The notes beneath the pieces are model-generated. The model was not told where the DNA came from. It ran no database searches and saw only the letters and a program-made list of their open reading frames with translations. From positions 1 to 37,648 of the forward strand of contig CAJLLT010000021.1 in NCBI GenBank assembly GCA_905207625.1: 37,648 bases of DNA, in the 5' to 3' direction. Below are positions 1-8,668 of this stretch, in pieces (the stretch's first letter is position 1; every line of letters starts with the position of its first letter). The translations under genes and the position numbers were made by a program. This DNA is from an uncultured Eubacteriales bacterium. GTDB taxonomy: Bacteria > Bacillota > Clostridia > Oscillospirales > UBA644.

Positions 1-30
1 GGATTTCTGCTCACCGGTTAACCTCTATTT

Positions 31-58
31 AACCACGCGACTATCGCGTGGTTTTTGT
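31..58 (+). terminator. Rho-independent terminator of a gene left of the window
   Basis: A perfect 10-bp stem (AACCACGCGA with TCGCGTGGTT, loop CTA) is followed by a short T run. It probably ends a plus-strand gene whose last codons lie in the first 20-30 bases, where stop codons occur at 19-21 and 31-33 in different frames. Too little of that gene is present to name it. Confidence 0.75.
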
Positions 59-62
59 TATA

Positions 63-106
63 CAAAAAGCCGCAACGGTCCGAAACGGTCGCTGCGGCTT
101 TTATTT
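63..106 (-). terminator. Bidirectional terminator after ruvC
   Basis: The arms AAAAAGCCGCA and TGCGGCTTTT enclose a second inner pairing (CGGTCC region). On the minus strand the hairpin ends in a T run just after the ruvC stop, so it closes the acn-smpB-ruvC unit. Read on the plus strand it is also followed by ATTTTT, so it may stop transcription from both sides. Confidence 0.8.
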
Positions 107-107
107 T

Positions 108-584
108 TCACAAACCTCTCATACAGTGAGCCTGACACACCGCAAGAGCAAGGCCGTCCGCGGCATCATCGGGACGGGGTATCTTATCGAGGTTAAGTAT
201 CATTTTGACCATTGCCATTACCTGTTGCTTTTCTGCCCTTCCGTATCCGGTAACAGCCTGCTTGACCTGCAACGGAGTATACTCGTAACAGGGAATCCTC
301 TGTTTGACCGTAGCAAGCATCAGCACTCCCCGGGCTTCGGCAACGGCGATGCCTGTGGTGATATTTGTATTGAAATACAGTTTTTCCATCGCGGCGACTT
401 CAACTTTGTAATATTCGAGAAGCTGCCGGGATTCATCGTATATCTGCTCAAGTCTGTCTTCAAGCAGGGTCTTTGCCGGGGTGAGAATCACCCCATAGTC
501 GCTCCTGATAAACTTCCCCCCGGAATACTCTACCACTCCGTAACCGACGGTGGCGACACCGGGGTCTAAGCCCATGATTATCAT
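108..584 (-). CDS. ruvC: Crossover junction endodeoxyribonuclease RuvC
   Basis: RuvC is the dimeric, Mg-dependent resolvase that cuts Holliday junctions symmetrically together with RuvAB. The 158-residue product has the family length. It opens with the GLDPG motif carrying catalytic Asp7. Glu67 lies in an ME-KLYF context, and the C-terminal PDDAADGLALA motif supplies Asp140 and Asp143, so all four acidic ligands are present. The start at 584 has a GAGG sequence about 8 bases upstream. ATG at 575 is an alternative, but it would shorten the first strand. The gene begins 3 bp after the smpB stop, so the two are surely co-transcribed. Unusually, ruvA and ruvB are not adjacent; the upstream partners are smpB and aconitase. 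Confidence 0.96.
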   Translation of the reverse strand: MIIMGLDPGVATVGYGVVEYSGGKFIRSDYGVILTPAKTLLEDRLEQIYDESRQLLEYYKVEVAAMEKLYFNTNITTGIAVAEARGVLMLATVKQRIPCYEYTPLQVKQAVTGYGRAEKQQVMAMVKMILNLDKIPRPDDAADGLALAVCQAHCMRGL

Positions 585-587
585 CGG

Positions 588-1040
588 TCAGTCCTCATAA
601 CGGGATGCGGCGCGGCGTTCCATATCTCGTTGTTCGTCTTTCTTTGCTATGGCTTCGCGCTTATCGTAAAGCTTCTTGCCGCGGCACAGCCCGACCTCTA
701 CCTTTACCCTTGAATCCTTGAAGTAAAGAGAGAGCGGTATGAGGGAATAACCGTCCTTTTTCACCTGCATGAACAGTTTCAGGATCTCTTTTTTGTGCAT
801 CAGCAGTTTTCGCTCGCGGAGAGGATCACGGTTGAAGATATTGCCCTTTTCGTACGGGCTTATGCGCATACCGGTAACGAATATTTCCCTGCCGTCGGTG
901 CGGCAGTAGGCATCTTTCAGATTCACCTGCCCGAGACGGAGACTTTTGACTTCCGTACCCGCAAGGGAAATACCCGCCTCGTATTTTTCTTCCACGAAGT
1001 AATCGTGGTAGGCTTTTCTGTTCTGAGCAATTATCTTCAT
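588..1040 (-). CDS. smpB: SsrA-binding protein SmpB (trans-translation)
   Basis: SmpB binds tmRNA and brings it to stalled ribosomes for tagging and release. The 150-residue product begins MKIIAQNRKAYHDYF and has the family core: E-A-G-I-x-L-x-GTEVKSLR near residues 20-35, NLKDAY, and P-Y-E-K-G-N. The basic tail, rich in KKDEQRDMERR, is the segment that enters the decoding centre. An in-frame ATG at 1085 lies inside the acn coding sequence and would add a non-conserved 15-residue leader. The ATG at 1040 has AAAGG close upstream and gives the canonical N-terminus, so it is chosen. The gene starts 7 bp after the acn stop and ends 3 bp before ruvC. Confidence 0.96.
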   Translation of the reverse strand: MKIIAQNRKAYHDYFVEEKYEAGISLAGTEVKSLRLGQVNLKDAYCRTDGREIFVTGMRISPYEKGNIFNRDPLRERKLLMHKKEILKLFMQVKKDGYSLIPLSLYFKDSRVKVEVGLCRGKKLYDKREAIAKKDEQRDMERRAASRYED

Positions 1041-1047
1041 TAACCCT

Positions 1048-2964
1048 TTAACCTCTGGTAAAATTGAGAAGACCGCCCGCCGCAACTATCTTTGCCTGAC
1101 GCTCCGAAAGGGGCATTTCAAGTTCTATGCGGTCGCCGGTGGTATGGTTTATAATAAATATAGGTCTGTTTTCGTTCACGCAACGGAGTATATCGGGAAG
1201 CTCGAGGGTATCCGACAGGGATATGCGGTCGTAATCCGCCTCATTTTTGAATGTAAGGGGCAGAATTCCGGAGTTGATCAGGTTTGCCCGGTGTATTCTG
1301 GCGAAACTCTTGGCTATTACCGCCTTTACTCCGAGGTACAGGGGAACAAGTGCCGCATGCTCTCTGGAGGAACCCTGACCGTAGTTCGATCCGCCGACAA
1401 TGAAGCTTTTCCCCGCAGCCTTTGCCCTCTCCGGGAAGGTTTTATCGCAGACACCGAAGCAGAACTGGGAAAGATACGGAATATTCGAACGGTACGGAAG
1501 GATCTTGGAACCCGCGGGCATTATATGATCCGTAGTTATGTTGTCCCCGACTTTGAGCAGAACGTCTGCTCTGATGCTCTCCGGGAGAGGATCGTTTACG
1601 GGGAACGGCTTGATGTTGGGGCCCCGTCTGACCTGTACGGAAGATCCGTCGGCAGGGGGAACTATTACCATATTGTCGTTTATGAGGAACTTTTCCGGCA
1701 TTCTGACGTCTATACCGGTGAAAGCCTCAGAGGTGGGATCGGTAAGATACCCGTTTATAGCGGAAAATGCAGCGACCTCGGGGCTGACCAGATATATCTT
1801 TCCGTCCGCCGTTCCGCTTCTTCCTTCAAAGTTACGGTTGAACGTTCTCAGGGATATACCTGCGCTGTTCGGAGACTGTCCCATGCCGATGCAGGGACCG
1901 CAGGCGCACTCAAGAACCCTTGCCCCGGCGGCGATTATATCCGCGAGAGCTCCGTTTGCGGCAAGCATATTGAACACCTGTTTGCTTCCCGGGGCTATGG
2001 ACAGGCTTACATTGTCCGCAACCGTTTTTCCTTTCAGAATAGCGGCGACCTTCATAAGGTCGGCGTAAGAGGAGTTGGTACAGGAGCCGATACATACCTG
2101 ATCTATCTTCATTTTGCCCAGTTCGGCAACGGTCTTTACGTTGTCGGGGCTATGGGGACAGGCGGCAAGCGGCTGAAGGGACGAAAGATCTATTGTGACC
2201 GTTTCGTCGTATTCGGCGTCAGCATCCGCTTCAAGGGGAATGTAGTCCTCTTCCCTGCCCTGGGCTTTGAGAAACGCCCTTGTGACCTCGTCGGAGGGAA
2301 ACACGCTGGTGGTGGCACCGAGTTCCGCACCCATATTCGTTATCGTTGCTCTCTCGGGAACGGAAAGGGTCTTTACACCCTCCCCGGTGTATTCAATGAC
2401 TTTGCCCACGCCGCCCTTGACGGAAAGCATCTGCAGAAGACGGAGAATAACGTCCTTGGCGGAGACCATGGGTCTGAGTCTGCCGGTGAGTTCGACTTTT
2501 ACAACCTTAGGCATGACAAGATAAAACGCGCCGCCGCCCATAGCCACGGCAACATCCAGTCCGCCCGCGCCCATGGCAAGCATTCCTATGCCGCCGCCGG
2601 TGGGGGTATGGGAATCCGAACCGAGAAGGGTCTTGCCGGGTTTACCGAAACGTTCAAGATGGACCTGATGACAGATGCCGTTGCCGGGACGTGAAAAATA
2701 TATCCCGTGTTTTGCACAGCAGGTCTGTATGTACATATGGTCGTCGGCGTTTTCGAACCCCGACTGAAGGGTATTATGATCAACATACGCAACACTGCGT
2801 TCCGTACGGACCTTATCTATTCCCATCGCTTCAAGTTGCAGATAAGCCATGGTTCCCGTGGCATCCTGAGTCAGAGTCTGGTCTATTTTTACAGATATTT
2901 CCTGACCCGGGATCATTTCGCCGGTAACAAGGTGCGCTTTGATCAGTTTCTGTGTAACATTCAT
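1048..2964 (-). CDS. acn: Aconitate hydratase (Aquifex-type, about 640 residues)
   Basis: Aconitase interconverts citrate and isocitrate through cis-aconitate using a [4Fe-4S] cluster, in the oxidative branch that makes 2-oxoglutarate. The 638-residue length fits the short Aquifex-type family rather than the roughly 900-residue AcnA. The catalytic core has GSDSHTPTGGG and the cluster cysteines in CIGSCTNSSY and CACGPCIGMGQ. The C-terminal swivel domain carries GDNITTDHIMPAG and GSNYGQGSSREHAAL. The start at 2964 is fixed by GGAGGT about 9 bases upstream; a longer open frame to 3039 lacks a binding site and would include the promoter. It is the first gene of an operon with smpB and ruvC. Confidence 0.96.
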   Translation of the reverse strand: MNVTQKLIKAHLVTGEMIPGQEISVKIDQTLTQDATGTMAYLQLEAMGIDKVRTERSVAYVDHNTLQSGFENADDHMYIQTCCAKHGIYFSRPGNGICHQVHLERFGKPGKTLLGSDSHTPTGGGIGMLAMGAGGLDVAVAMGGGAFYLVMPKVVKVELTGRLRPMVSAKDVILRLLQMLSVKGGVGKVIEYTGEGVKTLSVPERATITNMGAELGATTSVFPSDEVTRAFLKAQGREEDYIPLEADADAEYDETVTIDLSSLQPLAACPHSPDNVKTVAELGKMKIDQVCIGSCTNSSYADLMKVAAILKGKTVADNVSLSIAPGSKQVFNMLAANGALADIIAAGARVLECACGPCIGMGQSPNSAGISLRTFNRNFEGRSGTADGKIYLVSPEVAAFSAINGYLTDPTSEAFTGIDVRMPEKFLINDNMVIVPPADGSSVQVRRGPNIKPFPVNDPLPESIRADVLLKVGDNITTDHIMPAGSKILPYRSNIPYLSQFCFGVCDKTFPERAKAAGKSFIVGGSNYGQGSSREHAALVPLYLGVKAVIAKSFARIHRANLINSGILPLTFKNEADYDRISLSDTLELPDILRCVNENRPIFIINHTTGDRIELEMPLSERQAKIVAAGGLLNFTRG

Positions 2965-2997
2965 TATAATATACCTCCGGAAATCTCTCTGGATACC

Positions 2998-3026
2998 ATT
3001 ATAACCGATACGTCCGGTTTTGTCAA
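2998..3026 (-). promoter_or_regulatory. Consensus sigma-A promoter for acn-smpB-ruvC
   Basis: On the minus strand TTGACA (3021-3026) is separated by exactly 17 bp from TATAAT (2998-3003), a perfect match to the vegetative consensus. Transcription would begin near 2990, leaving a leader of about 27 nt before the acn start codon. Confidence 0.9.
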
Positions 3027-3096
3027 GGAAAGCCCCCAAAAATCAATTAAAATTTAAACATTTTACGGAGAAAACCTATAATTTCAGATTTTCCTC

Positions 3097-3125
3097 TTGA
3101 CTTTGCCGGATTTATAATATATAAT
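3097..3125 (+). promoter_or_regulatory. Sigma-A promoter of the BIG2 lipoprotein gene
   Basis: TTGACT (3097-3102), a 17-bp spacer and TATAAT (3120-3125). A second TATAAT at 3113-3118 is too close to the -35 box to be the functional one. It diverges from the acn promoter about 70 bp away. Confidence 0.82.
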
Positions 3126-3194
3126 TTAAACATCGAAATGCCGTGGGAACGGCAAAACGGATTTGACCCGAAATCGTTGAAAGGCGGTCTGAAA

Positions 3195-6100
3195 ATGAAC
3201 AGAACCAAATTCGCAAAAATCCTGGCTCTTCTTCTTTCCGTGTGTATGTGCGCAGCGTTGCTTGGCGCCTGCCAAAACGGGAAAAAGAAAAACATCTCGG
3301 AAAACTACAGACTTTCTCAGAAATCAATAACTCTTAACCTCTCCGATGAGAAAATAGGTTCGCTCACGATAGTGGACGATTCCTACAGTGAGAAAAAGTA
3401 TACAACGGCATGGAAGTCCTCCGATGCCGCCGTTGCTACGGTCTCCAACGGTGTTATCACCGCTCAGGGACAGGGTACTGCGGTTATCACCGCTACGGTC
3501 ACCGTAGACGGATATGACCCCTTCGACCTGACCTGCAACGTTACTGTTGAGAACACCGTGATAAATGTCGAAAGCATTTATCTAACCCAGAGCGCTCTGA
3601 CTATGGATGTGGGACAGACCAAGGTCATAACTGCCGTCATCTCTCCCTCCAATGCCACTGACAAAACCGTTGTGTGGACCTCCAACGATCCCTCAGTTGC
3701 CGCTGTAGTCGGCGGACAGGTCAGCGCTATCGCCCCGGGAACCGCGGTCATCACCGCTACTGCGGGCAACGCTTCCGCATCCTGCATAGTTACGGTTGAG
3801 TCTCCCACCGATCAGTTCACCAAACTCAGCCTCAGCGCTTCCACCAAGACGCTTGAAATAGGCAAGACCTATACCATAAGAACCACCGTTACCCCCGACA
3901 GCGAGGGAGCAAACATAACCTGGACCTCCTCCAACCCCAGTGTTGCCGAGGTCGACAGCAACGGTACGGTTACCGCAATAAAGGCCGGCACTGCAACCAT
4001 CACCGCCACACTGCACGACAAGGTAAAGGACAAGACTGCTACCTGCAAAGTAACCGTAAAAGAACCCTCAACGACTCCTGCGACCGTAAAGGCTACCTCC
4101 ATTGATCTTCCCTCCACATATTCCATAAAGAAGGGTGAAGGCACTTCCTGGAAGCTTACCGCTACGGTAAAACCCTCCAACACTACCGACACCGTTAAAT
4201 GGTCCTCCGACAGCCCGGAAATCCTCAAGGTCGATTCCAAAGGTAACCTTACCCCTGTCTGGGATAAGGTCGAAGGCTCCAAGATTGTGGTGATCACGGC
4301 AACAGCCGGATCCCACAGCGATTCCTGCGTTGTAACTCTTGTAAACAAAGTCGACGTTCCTGCTACAAGCATAGTTCTTAACCCCGATAAGCAGGTTTCC
4401 GTCAGCGTAGGCGACCGTGTAACCGTTTCCGCGACCCTGCTTCCCTCCAACAGCACCGACAGCATCACCTGGACCACCAGCGACGCTACCGTTGCAACCG
4501 TTGCAAACGGCGTCATCACCGGCGTGAAAGCAGGTACCACCATAGTTACGGTCAAAGCCGGAAGCATTACCAAACAGATAGTTGTTCTGGTAAGCGAAAA
4601 GGTCCAGGCTACGGTATCTCTCAGCGACACCGCCCTGAACCTTGTCATCGGTGACAGCACCACCCTGACCAAGGTAGTTAATCCCGCAGCGTATGCAACC
4701 TCTCTGGTATGGAAATACAGCTCCAGCAATCCCGCTGTTGCCACCGTCAACGCAGACTCCGGTCTTGTTGTTGCTCTCGCGGAAGGCAAGGCTGTTATAA
4801 CCCTTATAGGTGCGGACACAAACACCGGCGCCACCGTCTGCTCCGCAACCTGCGAAGTGACCGTCACGGCTACGGCGCAGAAGAAGACCGTCAAGGTAGG
4901 AATTCTCCTCAGCAAGACCGCTTCCAGATATGACTACTACGAAGACAACAATCTTACGGCTACTCTCACCTTCTCCCCCGCACTGACTCAGTCTGAAATT
5001 TCTCAGCTCATATTCCAGATCAATTCTTCCAGCACCGACGTTGTATACCCCGATCTGCCCATGCGCGGAGAATATACATTCAACCTTGATATATGCTCCG
5101 AGTTCGGTTCGGCAACCCTTACGCCCGAAGTAACCGGTCTGGATTATATAACCTTCGAATACACCAGCACAACCATCAACGTTCTTTCTCCGGATTCCTC
5201 TATATCCCTGCCCGCAACCTCCCTTAACATCTATCCTTCCTCCAGCTTCACAATGATAACCGGAGAAGAAAGAGTTCTCGGATACAGAGTAAATCCCGCA
5301 AAGAGCGATGATAAGATAATCTTCACCTCCTCCGACAGCACCGTTGCAGAGGTTGATCCCTACACCGGTATCGTAACGGCTGTAGGTGCAGGAACGGCAA
5401 CGATCACTGTTTCTGCCGCAGGCAAGACTTCCTTAAGGACCGTCTCCGCTTCCGTAAGAGTAACGGTAACCGATCCCGTAACGGTCAGGGGCGATATGAT
5501 ATATGTCCCCGTCGGGACCAATTACACTGTAAAATTTGACAGCAGCCTCGGCACTCTGATCAACGTTACCCGTGTACCCTCCTCCGCAGATAAGGGCGGC
5601 ATAAGCTTCTCCAACACCGGAGTTGTTACTGTAAGCAGTTCCGCAGTGCTCGGTGATACGGCTACGTTCTATCTGACCTTTGTAGATAATACAGGCAGAC
5701 CCGTGACAAAGGAATACAGAATTGTTGCCCAGAGAGCCGCAACCTCCAGATTCAATGCATCCTCCGTCCGCGATGTGAACGTTGTCGTAGGTGACAGCGG
5801 ATACTTCTCCGACCTCGGTATCGTATATGATTCAAGAGTAGACTTCTCCTCCAGCAAATCCGACGTACTGTACGTCAGCTCCATAGGAAGCTTTGAAGCG
5901 CTCAAGAAGGGAACCGCAGTCGTTACCGTGGAATACGACGGCATTACCTACATGAGAATCACCGTCAACGTTACGGAAAAGGCATCCCCCGTATCCGTAG
6001 CGAACATTACCCTCGAGTTGGCTCAGGGCAGCGTTGCGTTGAGCAGCAAATGGGCGGCAATGAAGAATTACCCGACGGAAAACAGATCCTTTGTATCCAG

Positions 6101-6548
6101 CAATCCCTCCGTTGTCAGCGTCTCACCCTTCACCAACGGAACCACCACAGACTGCCTGCTCACCCCCAAGGCAGCAGGTACCGCAACGATCACCTTCCAG
6201 GCAGGAAGCCAGACCGTACTGCTGACCATTAAAGTCAACAACAACTCCACCGTTACCAGCGGATATACACTGTCTGTGGCAGGCAGCGTTACGCCGACAT
6301 CCGGTGCGGATGTAATCCTTAACCTTACGACAAATACAGTCGGCAACGTTGAGTTCACCATATCCGGTAACGCAGCAAACTTCTTTAAGATAGACACTCC
6401 CAACTTCAGCGTAAACGGAGCAGGAACCTATCCCGTAACCGTATCCCTGAAAGACGGAGTTGATGCGGCACAGGCACCTTCCACCTTCACCGTAAAATGT
6501 ATCTGCGGCGGAGTAATGAAGACCTGCACCGTGACCTTCAACAGGTAA
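3195..6548 (+). CDS. Large Ig-like (BIG2) repeat surface lipoprotein
   Basis: The 1117-residue product starts at ATG 3195. It has a basic N-terminus, a hydrophobic segment and the lipobox LGAC with Cys26, so it should be a lipid-anchored exported protein. An upstream in-frame ATG at 3138 would put a hydrophilic stretch before the signal peptide and is rejected. At least nine bacterial Ig-like type 2 units can be seen from their recurring core (A-x-V-x-NG-x-[VI]-T-A-x-x-x-G-x-A-x-I-T), for example near residues 75-105, 160-190, 245-280, 430-460, 510-540 and 700-740. No catalytic domain is recognised. BIG2 arrays usually act as stalks or adhesive modules, but the ligand is unknown. It is monocistronic, with its own promoter and terminator. 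Confidence 0.9.
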   Translation: MNRTKFAKILALLLSVCMCAALLGACQNGKKKNISENYRLSQKSITLNLSDEKIGSLTIVDDSYSEKKYTTAWKSSDAAVATVSNGVITAQGQGTAVITATVTVDGYDPFDLTCNVTVENTVINVESIYLTQSALTMDVGQTKVITAVISPSNATDKTVVWTSNDPSVAAVVGGQVSAIAPGTAVITATAGNASASCIVTVESPTDQFTKLSLSASTKTLEIGKTYTIRTTVTPDSEGANITWTSSNPSVAEVDSNGTVTAIKAGTATITATLHDKVKDKTATCKVTVKEPSTTPATVKATSIDLPSTYSIKKGEGTSWKLTATVKPSNTTDTVKWSSDSPEILKVDSKGNLTPVWDKVEGSKIVVITATAGSHSDSCVVTLVNKVDVPATSIVLNPDKQVSVSVGDRVTVSATLLPSNSTDSITWTTSDATVATVANGVITGVKAGTTIVTVKAGSITKQIVVLVSEKVQATVSLSDTALNLVIGDSTTLTKVVNPAAYATSLVWKYSSSNPAVATVNADSGLVVALAEGKAVITLIGADTNTGATVCSATCEVTVTATAQKKTVKVGILLSKTASRYDYYEDNNLTATLTFSPALTQSEISQLIFQINSSSTDVVYPDLPMRGEYTFNLDICSEFGSATLTPEVTGLDYITFEYTSTTINVLSPDSSISLPATSLNIYPSSSFTMITGEERVLGYRVNPAKSDDKIIFTSSDSTVAEVDPYTGIVTAVGAGTATITVSAAGKTSLRTVSASVRVTVTDPVTVRGDMIYVPVGTNYTVKFDSSLGTLINVTRVPSSADKGGISFSNTGVVTVSSSAVLGDTATFYLTFVDNTGRPVTKEYRIVAQRAATSRFNASSVRDVNVVVGDSGYFSDLGIVYDSRVDFSSSKSDVLYVSSIGSFEALKKGTAVVTVEYDGITYMRITVNVTEKASPVSVANITLELAQGSVALSSKWAAMKNYPTENRSFVSSNPSVVSVSPFTNGTTTDCLLTPKAAGTATITFQAGSQTVLLTIKVNNNSTVTSGYTLSVAGSVTPTSGADVILNLTTNTVGNVEFTISGNAANFFKIDTPNFSVNGAGTYPVTVSLKDGVDAAQAPSTFTVKCICGGVMKTCTVTFNR

Positions 6549-6588
6549 CACAGGTTATTCCGGACTGAAATATCAGTCATCGGATATG

Positions 6589-6625
6589 AAAAGCGAACCC
6601 CATCGGAATGGGGTTCGCTTTTTTG
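6589..6625 (+). terminator. Rho-independent terminator of the BIG2 lipoprotein gene
   Basis: AAAGCGAACCCCAT pairs with ATGGGGTTCGCTTT around a CGGA loop, followed by a T run. It lies about 40 bp after the stop codon. Confidence 0.92.
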
Positions 6626-6746
6626 CTGCCGGAAGAAAAAGTCTCCGAAATAGCCTCAATGTGTAATAAACCCGGGGCAGACCGAATACTTTTTGTTAGT
6701 CCGGGGATATTGTCATTCATCCCCGAAGGCTCCGACAAATTTCCCC

Positions 6747-6775
6747 TTGACCGGAATAACCGGGAATGTTAAAAT
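6747..6775 (+). promoter_or_regulatory. Promoter of dapB-ddh
   Basis: TTGACC (6747-6752), a 17-bp spacer and TAAAAT (6770-6775). The leader is only about 15 nt long, so there is no room for a lysine riboswitch. AGGGAGGA just before the dapB start is the ribosome binding site. Confidence 0.78.
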
Positions 6776-6796
6776 ACGGCAGAGGGAGGATAAAAA

Positions 6797-7564
6797 ATGA
6801 AGTTGCTTATAAGCGGGATATGCGGACATATGGGAAAGGAAGCCGCGGCATTGGCGGCAGGCGGATTCGCCGGGATAACATTGGCGGCAGGGGTTGACAT
6901 CCGGGCATCGGGATCAGAACCTGTTCCCACGGCGAAGAGCTTTTCAGCGGCATGCAGGAATGTTGACTGCGTGGTTGATTTTTCACACCACAGCGCAACG
7001 GAGGCTCTTCTGGAATTCGTTACGGAAAACTCTCTGCCTCTGGTTCTTGCCACCACCGGGCAGACCGATGCGGAAAAGAGCCGGATCCTTCAGGCTTCAG
7101 AGAGAATACCCCTTTTCCTTTCCGCAAATTACTCCCTGGGCATGGCACTGATCACACAGTTTGCAAGGCAGGCGGCGGAAATGATGCCGGAGGCGGAAAT
7201 AGAAATAATAGAGGTGCATCATGACAGAAAGACCGATGCTCCCAGCGGAACAGCCCTCGCCATAGCGGATCAGCTTATGCGTTCCCGCCCCTGCGCCTAT
7301 ATAGAGGCGGGCAGAAGCGGACACGGAAAAAGAGATAAGGATCAGATCGGAATACATTCCGTGCGCATAGGAGATGTCATAGGTACACACACGGTGATGA
7401 TCGGAACAAAAAGCGAAACGGTAACACTTCGTCACGAAGCCCACAGCCGAACCCTCTTCGCAGAGGGCGCATTGACGGCAGCATGTTTTCTTGCGGGCAG
7501 AAGACCCGGGCTGTACGGGATGGACGATCTTGTGGCTCAGTTGCAGAATAAAAGGAGATATTGA
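6797..7564 (+). CDS. dapB: 4-hydroxy-tetrahydrodipicolinate reductase DapB
   Basis: DapB reduces dehydrated 4-hydroxy-tetrahydrodipicolinate to tetrahydrodipicolinate with NAD(P)H, in the cytosolic lysine/diaminopimelate pathway. The 255-residue product has an N-terminal Rossmann motif (G-x-C-G-x-M-G). Its signature EVHHDRKTDAPSGTA contains the catalytic pair His141-His142 and Lys145. A C-terminal G-x-H-x-V-x-I-G segment also fits the family. The start is set by AGGGAGGA 8 bases upstream. The stop is 3 bp before ddh, so the two consecutive pathway steps are translated together. Confidence 0.96.
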   Translation: MKLLISGICGHMGKEAAALAAGGFAGITLAAGVDIRASGSEPVPTAKSFSAACRNVDCVVDFSHHSATEALLEFVTENSLPLVLATTGQTDAEKSRILQASERIPLFLSANYSLGMALITQFARQAAEMMPEAEIEIIEVHHDRKTDAPSGTALAIADQLMRSRPCAYIEAGRSGHGKRDKDQIGIHSVRIGDVIGTHTVMIGTKSETVTLRHEAHSRTLFAEGALTAACFLAGRRPGLYGMDDLVAQLQNKRRY

Positions 7565-7567
7565 CAC

Positions 7568-8539
7568 ATGAAGCTTGCAATTTACGGTTACGGAAACCTC
7601 GGCAGGGGCGTGGAACTTGCGGCAAAGAGGAACAAAAATATATCTCTGACGGGGATTTTTACCCGAAGACAGCCATCCCGGATACATTCCTCCACGGCAG
7701 CCGCGGTATTTGCGGCGGAGGATCTGACAAGATTTGTCGATGATATAGATGTCGTTGCGGTCTGCGGCGGAAGTGCAACTGATCTGCCGAAAATGACACC
7801 GGTTCTGGCGGAGAAATTCAACGTTATAGACAGTTTTGACACCCATGCGGCAATTCCCGGACATTTCGCCGCCGTGGATGCCGCGGCACGGGCAGGCGGC
7901 CATGCCGCAATGATATCCGTAGGCTGGGACCCGGGACTCTTTTCTCTGAGCAGACTGTTCGGAGATGCGTTTCTGCCTGACGGCAGAAGCTATACATTCT
8001 GGGGCAAAGGTGTCAGCCAGGGACACTCCGATGCTATCCGCCGTATCGAAGGCGTAAAAGACGCCCGGCAGTATACCGTACCGGTTGACGGAGTCCTGGA
8101 AAAAATCAGAAACGGGCAAACACCCGACCTTACTCCGGAACAGATGCACACCAGGCAATGCTACGTCGTGGCGGCTCCCGGCGCGGATAAATCCCGGATA
8201 GAGAAAAAAATAAGATCCATGCCGGATTATTTCGAGGGATATGAAACCGCCGTAAACTTTATTTCCGGAGAGGAAATGGAAACGAAACACTCCGGTCTGC
8301 CCCACGGAGGGACTGTTATCAGAACAGGGAAAACAGGGAACGGCAACAGGCATACCGTAAGTTTCAGCCTGTCTCTGGATTCCAACCCGGAATTTACCGG
8401 AAGTGTCATAGTTGCCTATGCCGAGGCCCTTTACAGAATGTACACGGAAGGGATACGGGGGTGTAAAACCGTGTTTGACGTTCCCCCGTCATACCTGATT
8501 GGTCTTGATGAAAACGAGTTAAGAAAACGGTTTCTGTAA
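7568..8539 (+). CDS. ddh: Meso-diaminopimelate dehydrogenase Ddh
   Basis: Ddh converts tetrahydrodipicolinate, ammonia and NADPH directly to meso-diaminopimelate, bypassing the acylated-intermediate routes. The 323-residue product matches the family length of about 326. It starts with the dinucleotide-binding motif YGYGNLG and has the substrate-domain segments DSFDTHA (near residue 90), SVGWDPGLFS (near 118) and FWGKGVSQGHSDA (near 140). AAAGGAGATA precedes the start. The gene follows dapB by 3 bp, so the DapB product can be used directly. The DapL or DapD/E route cannot be excluded elsewhere in the genome. Confidence 0.95.
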   Translation: MKLAIYGYGNLGRGVELAAKRNKNISLTGIFTRRQPSRIHSSTAAAVFAAEDLTRFVDDIDVVAVCGGSATDLPKMTPVLAEKFNVIDSFDTHAAIPGHFAAVDAAARAGGHAAMISVGWDPGLFSLSRLFGDAFLPDGRSYTFWGKGVSQGHSDAIRRIEGVKDARQYTVPVDGVLEKIRNGQTPDLTPEQMHTRQCYVVAAPGADKSRIEKKIRSMPDYFEGYETAVNFISGEEMETKHSGLPHGGTVIRTGKTGNGNRHTVSFSLSLDSNPEFTGSVIVAYAEALYRMYTEGIRGCKTVFDVPPSYLIGLDENELRKRFL

Positions 8540-8563
8540 CCGGACACGGGATTGAATATACAG

Positions 8564-8613
8564 AAAAGGAGCATATGCGGACTACTTCCGTAATATGCTC
8601 CTTTCCGCATATG
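8564..8613 (+). terminator. Probable terminator of dapB-ddh with an alternative pairing
   Basis: AAAGGAGCATAT (8565-8576) pairs with ATATGCTCCTTT (8593-8604). A second, exclusive pairing joins TATGCGGA (8574-8581) with TCCGCATA (8604-8611), ahead of a short T run. The T tract is weak, so termination may be incomplete. Confidence 0.55.
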
Positions 8614-8639
8614 TTTCGGTATTTTGTCATTTTCCGGGG

Positions 8640-8668
8640 TTTACAAATGATAAATTATGTGGTATCAT
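8640..8668 (+). promoter_or_regulatory. Promoter of the sodium:solute symporter gene
   Basis: TTTACA (8640-8645), a 17-bp spacer and TATCAT (8663-8668). It leaves an untranslated leader of about 125 nt with several short inverted repeats (for example GGCATG/CATGCGG near 8696-8713). No known riboswitch signature was recognised in the leader. Confidence 0.7.

Noticed and set aside
1..30. 3' end of a plus-strand gene
   Set aside because: Probable because a terminator follows, but fewer than ten codons are present and the frame cannot be chosen.
1144..2694. Long plus-strand open frame opposite aconitase
   Set aside because: It is antisense to a gene with clear cluster-binding motifs, has no ribosome binding site and reads as low-information translation.
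3869..4915. Long minus-strand open frame opposite the BIG2 gene
   Set aside because: The Thr/Val/Leu-rich text is the mirror of repetitive Ig-like codons; the plus-strand lipoprotein has a promoter, lipobox and terminator.
3600..6240. Repeated DNA that could suggest a CRISPR or satellite array
   Set aside because: The repeats are diverged, codon-phased Ig-like domains of one protein with no constant repeat-spacer pattern.
7097..8353. 418-codon minus-strand open frame opposite dapB and ddh
   Set aside because: It spans two well-supported genes on the other strand and shows no domain.
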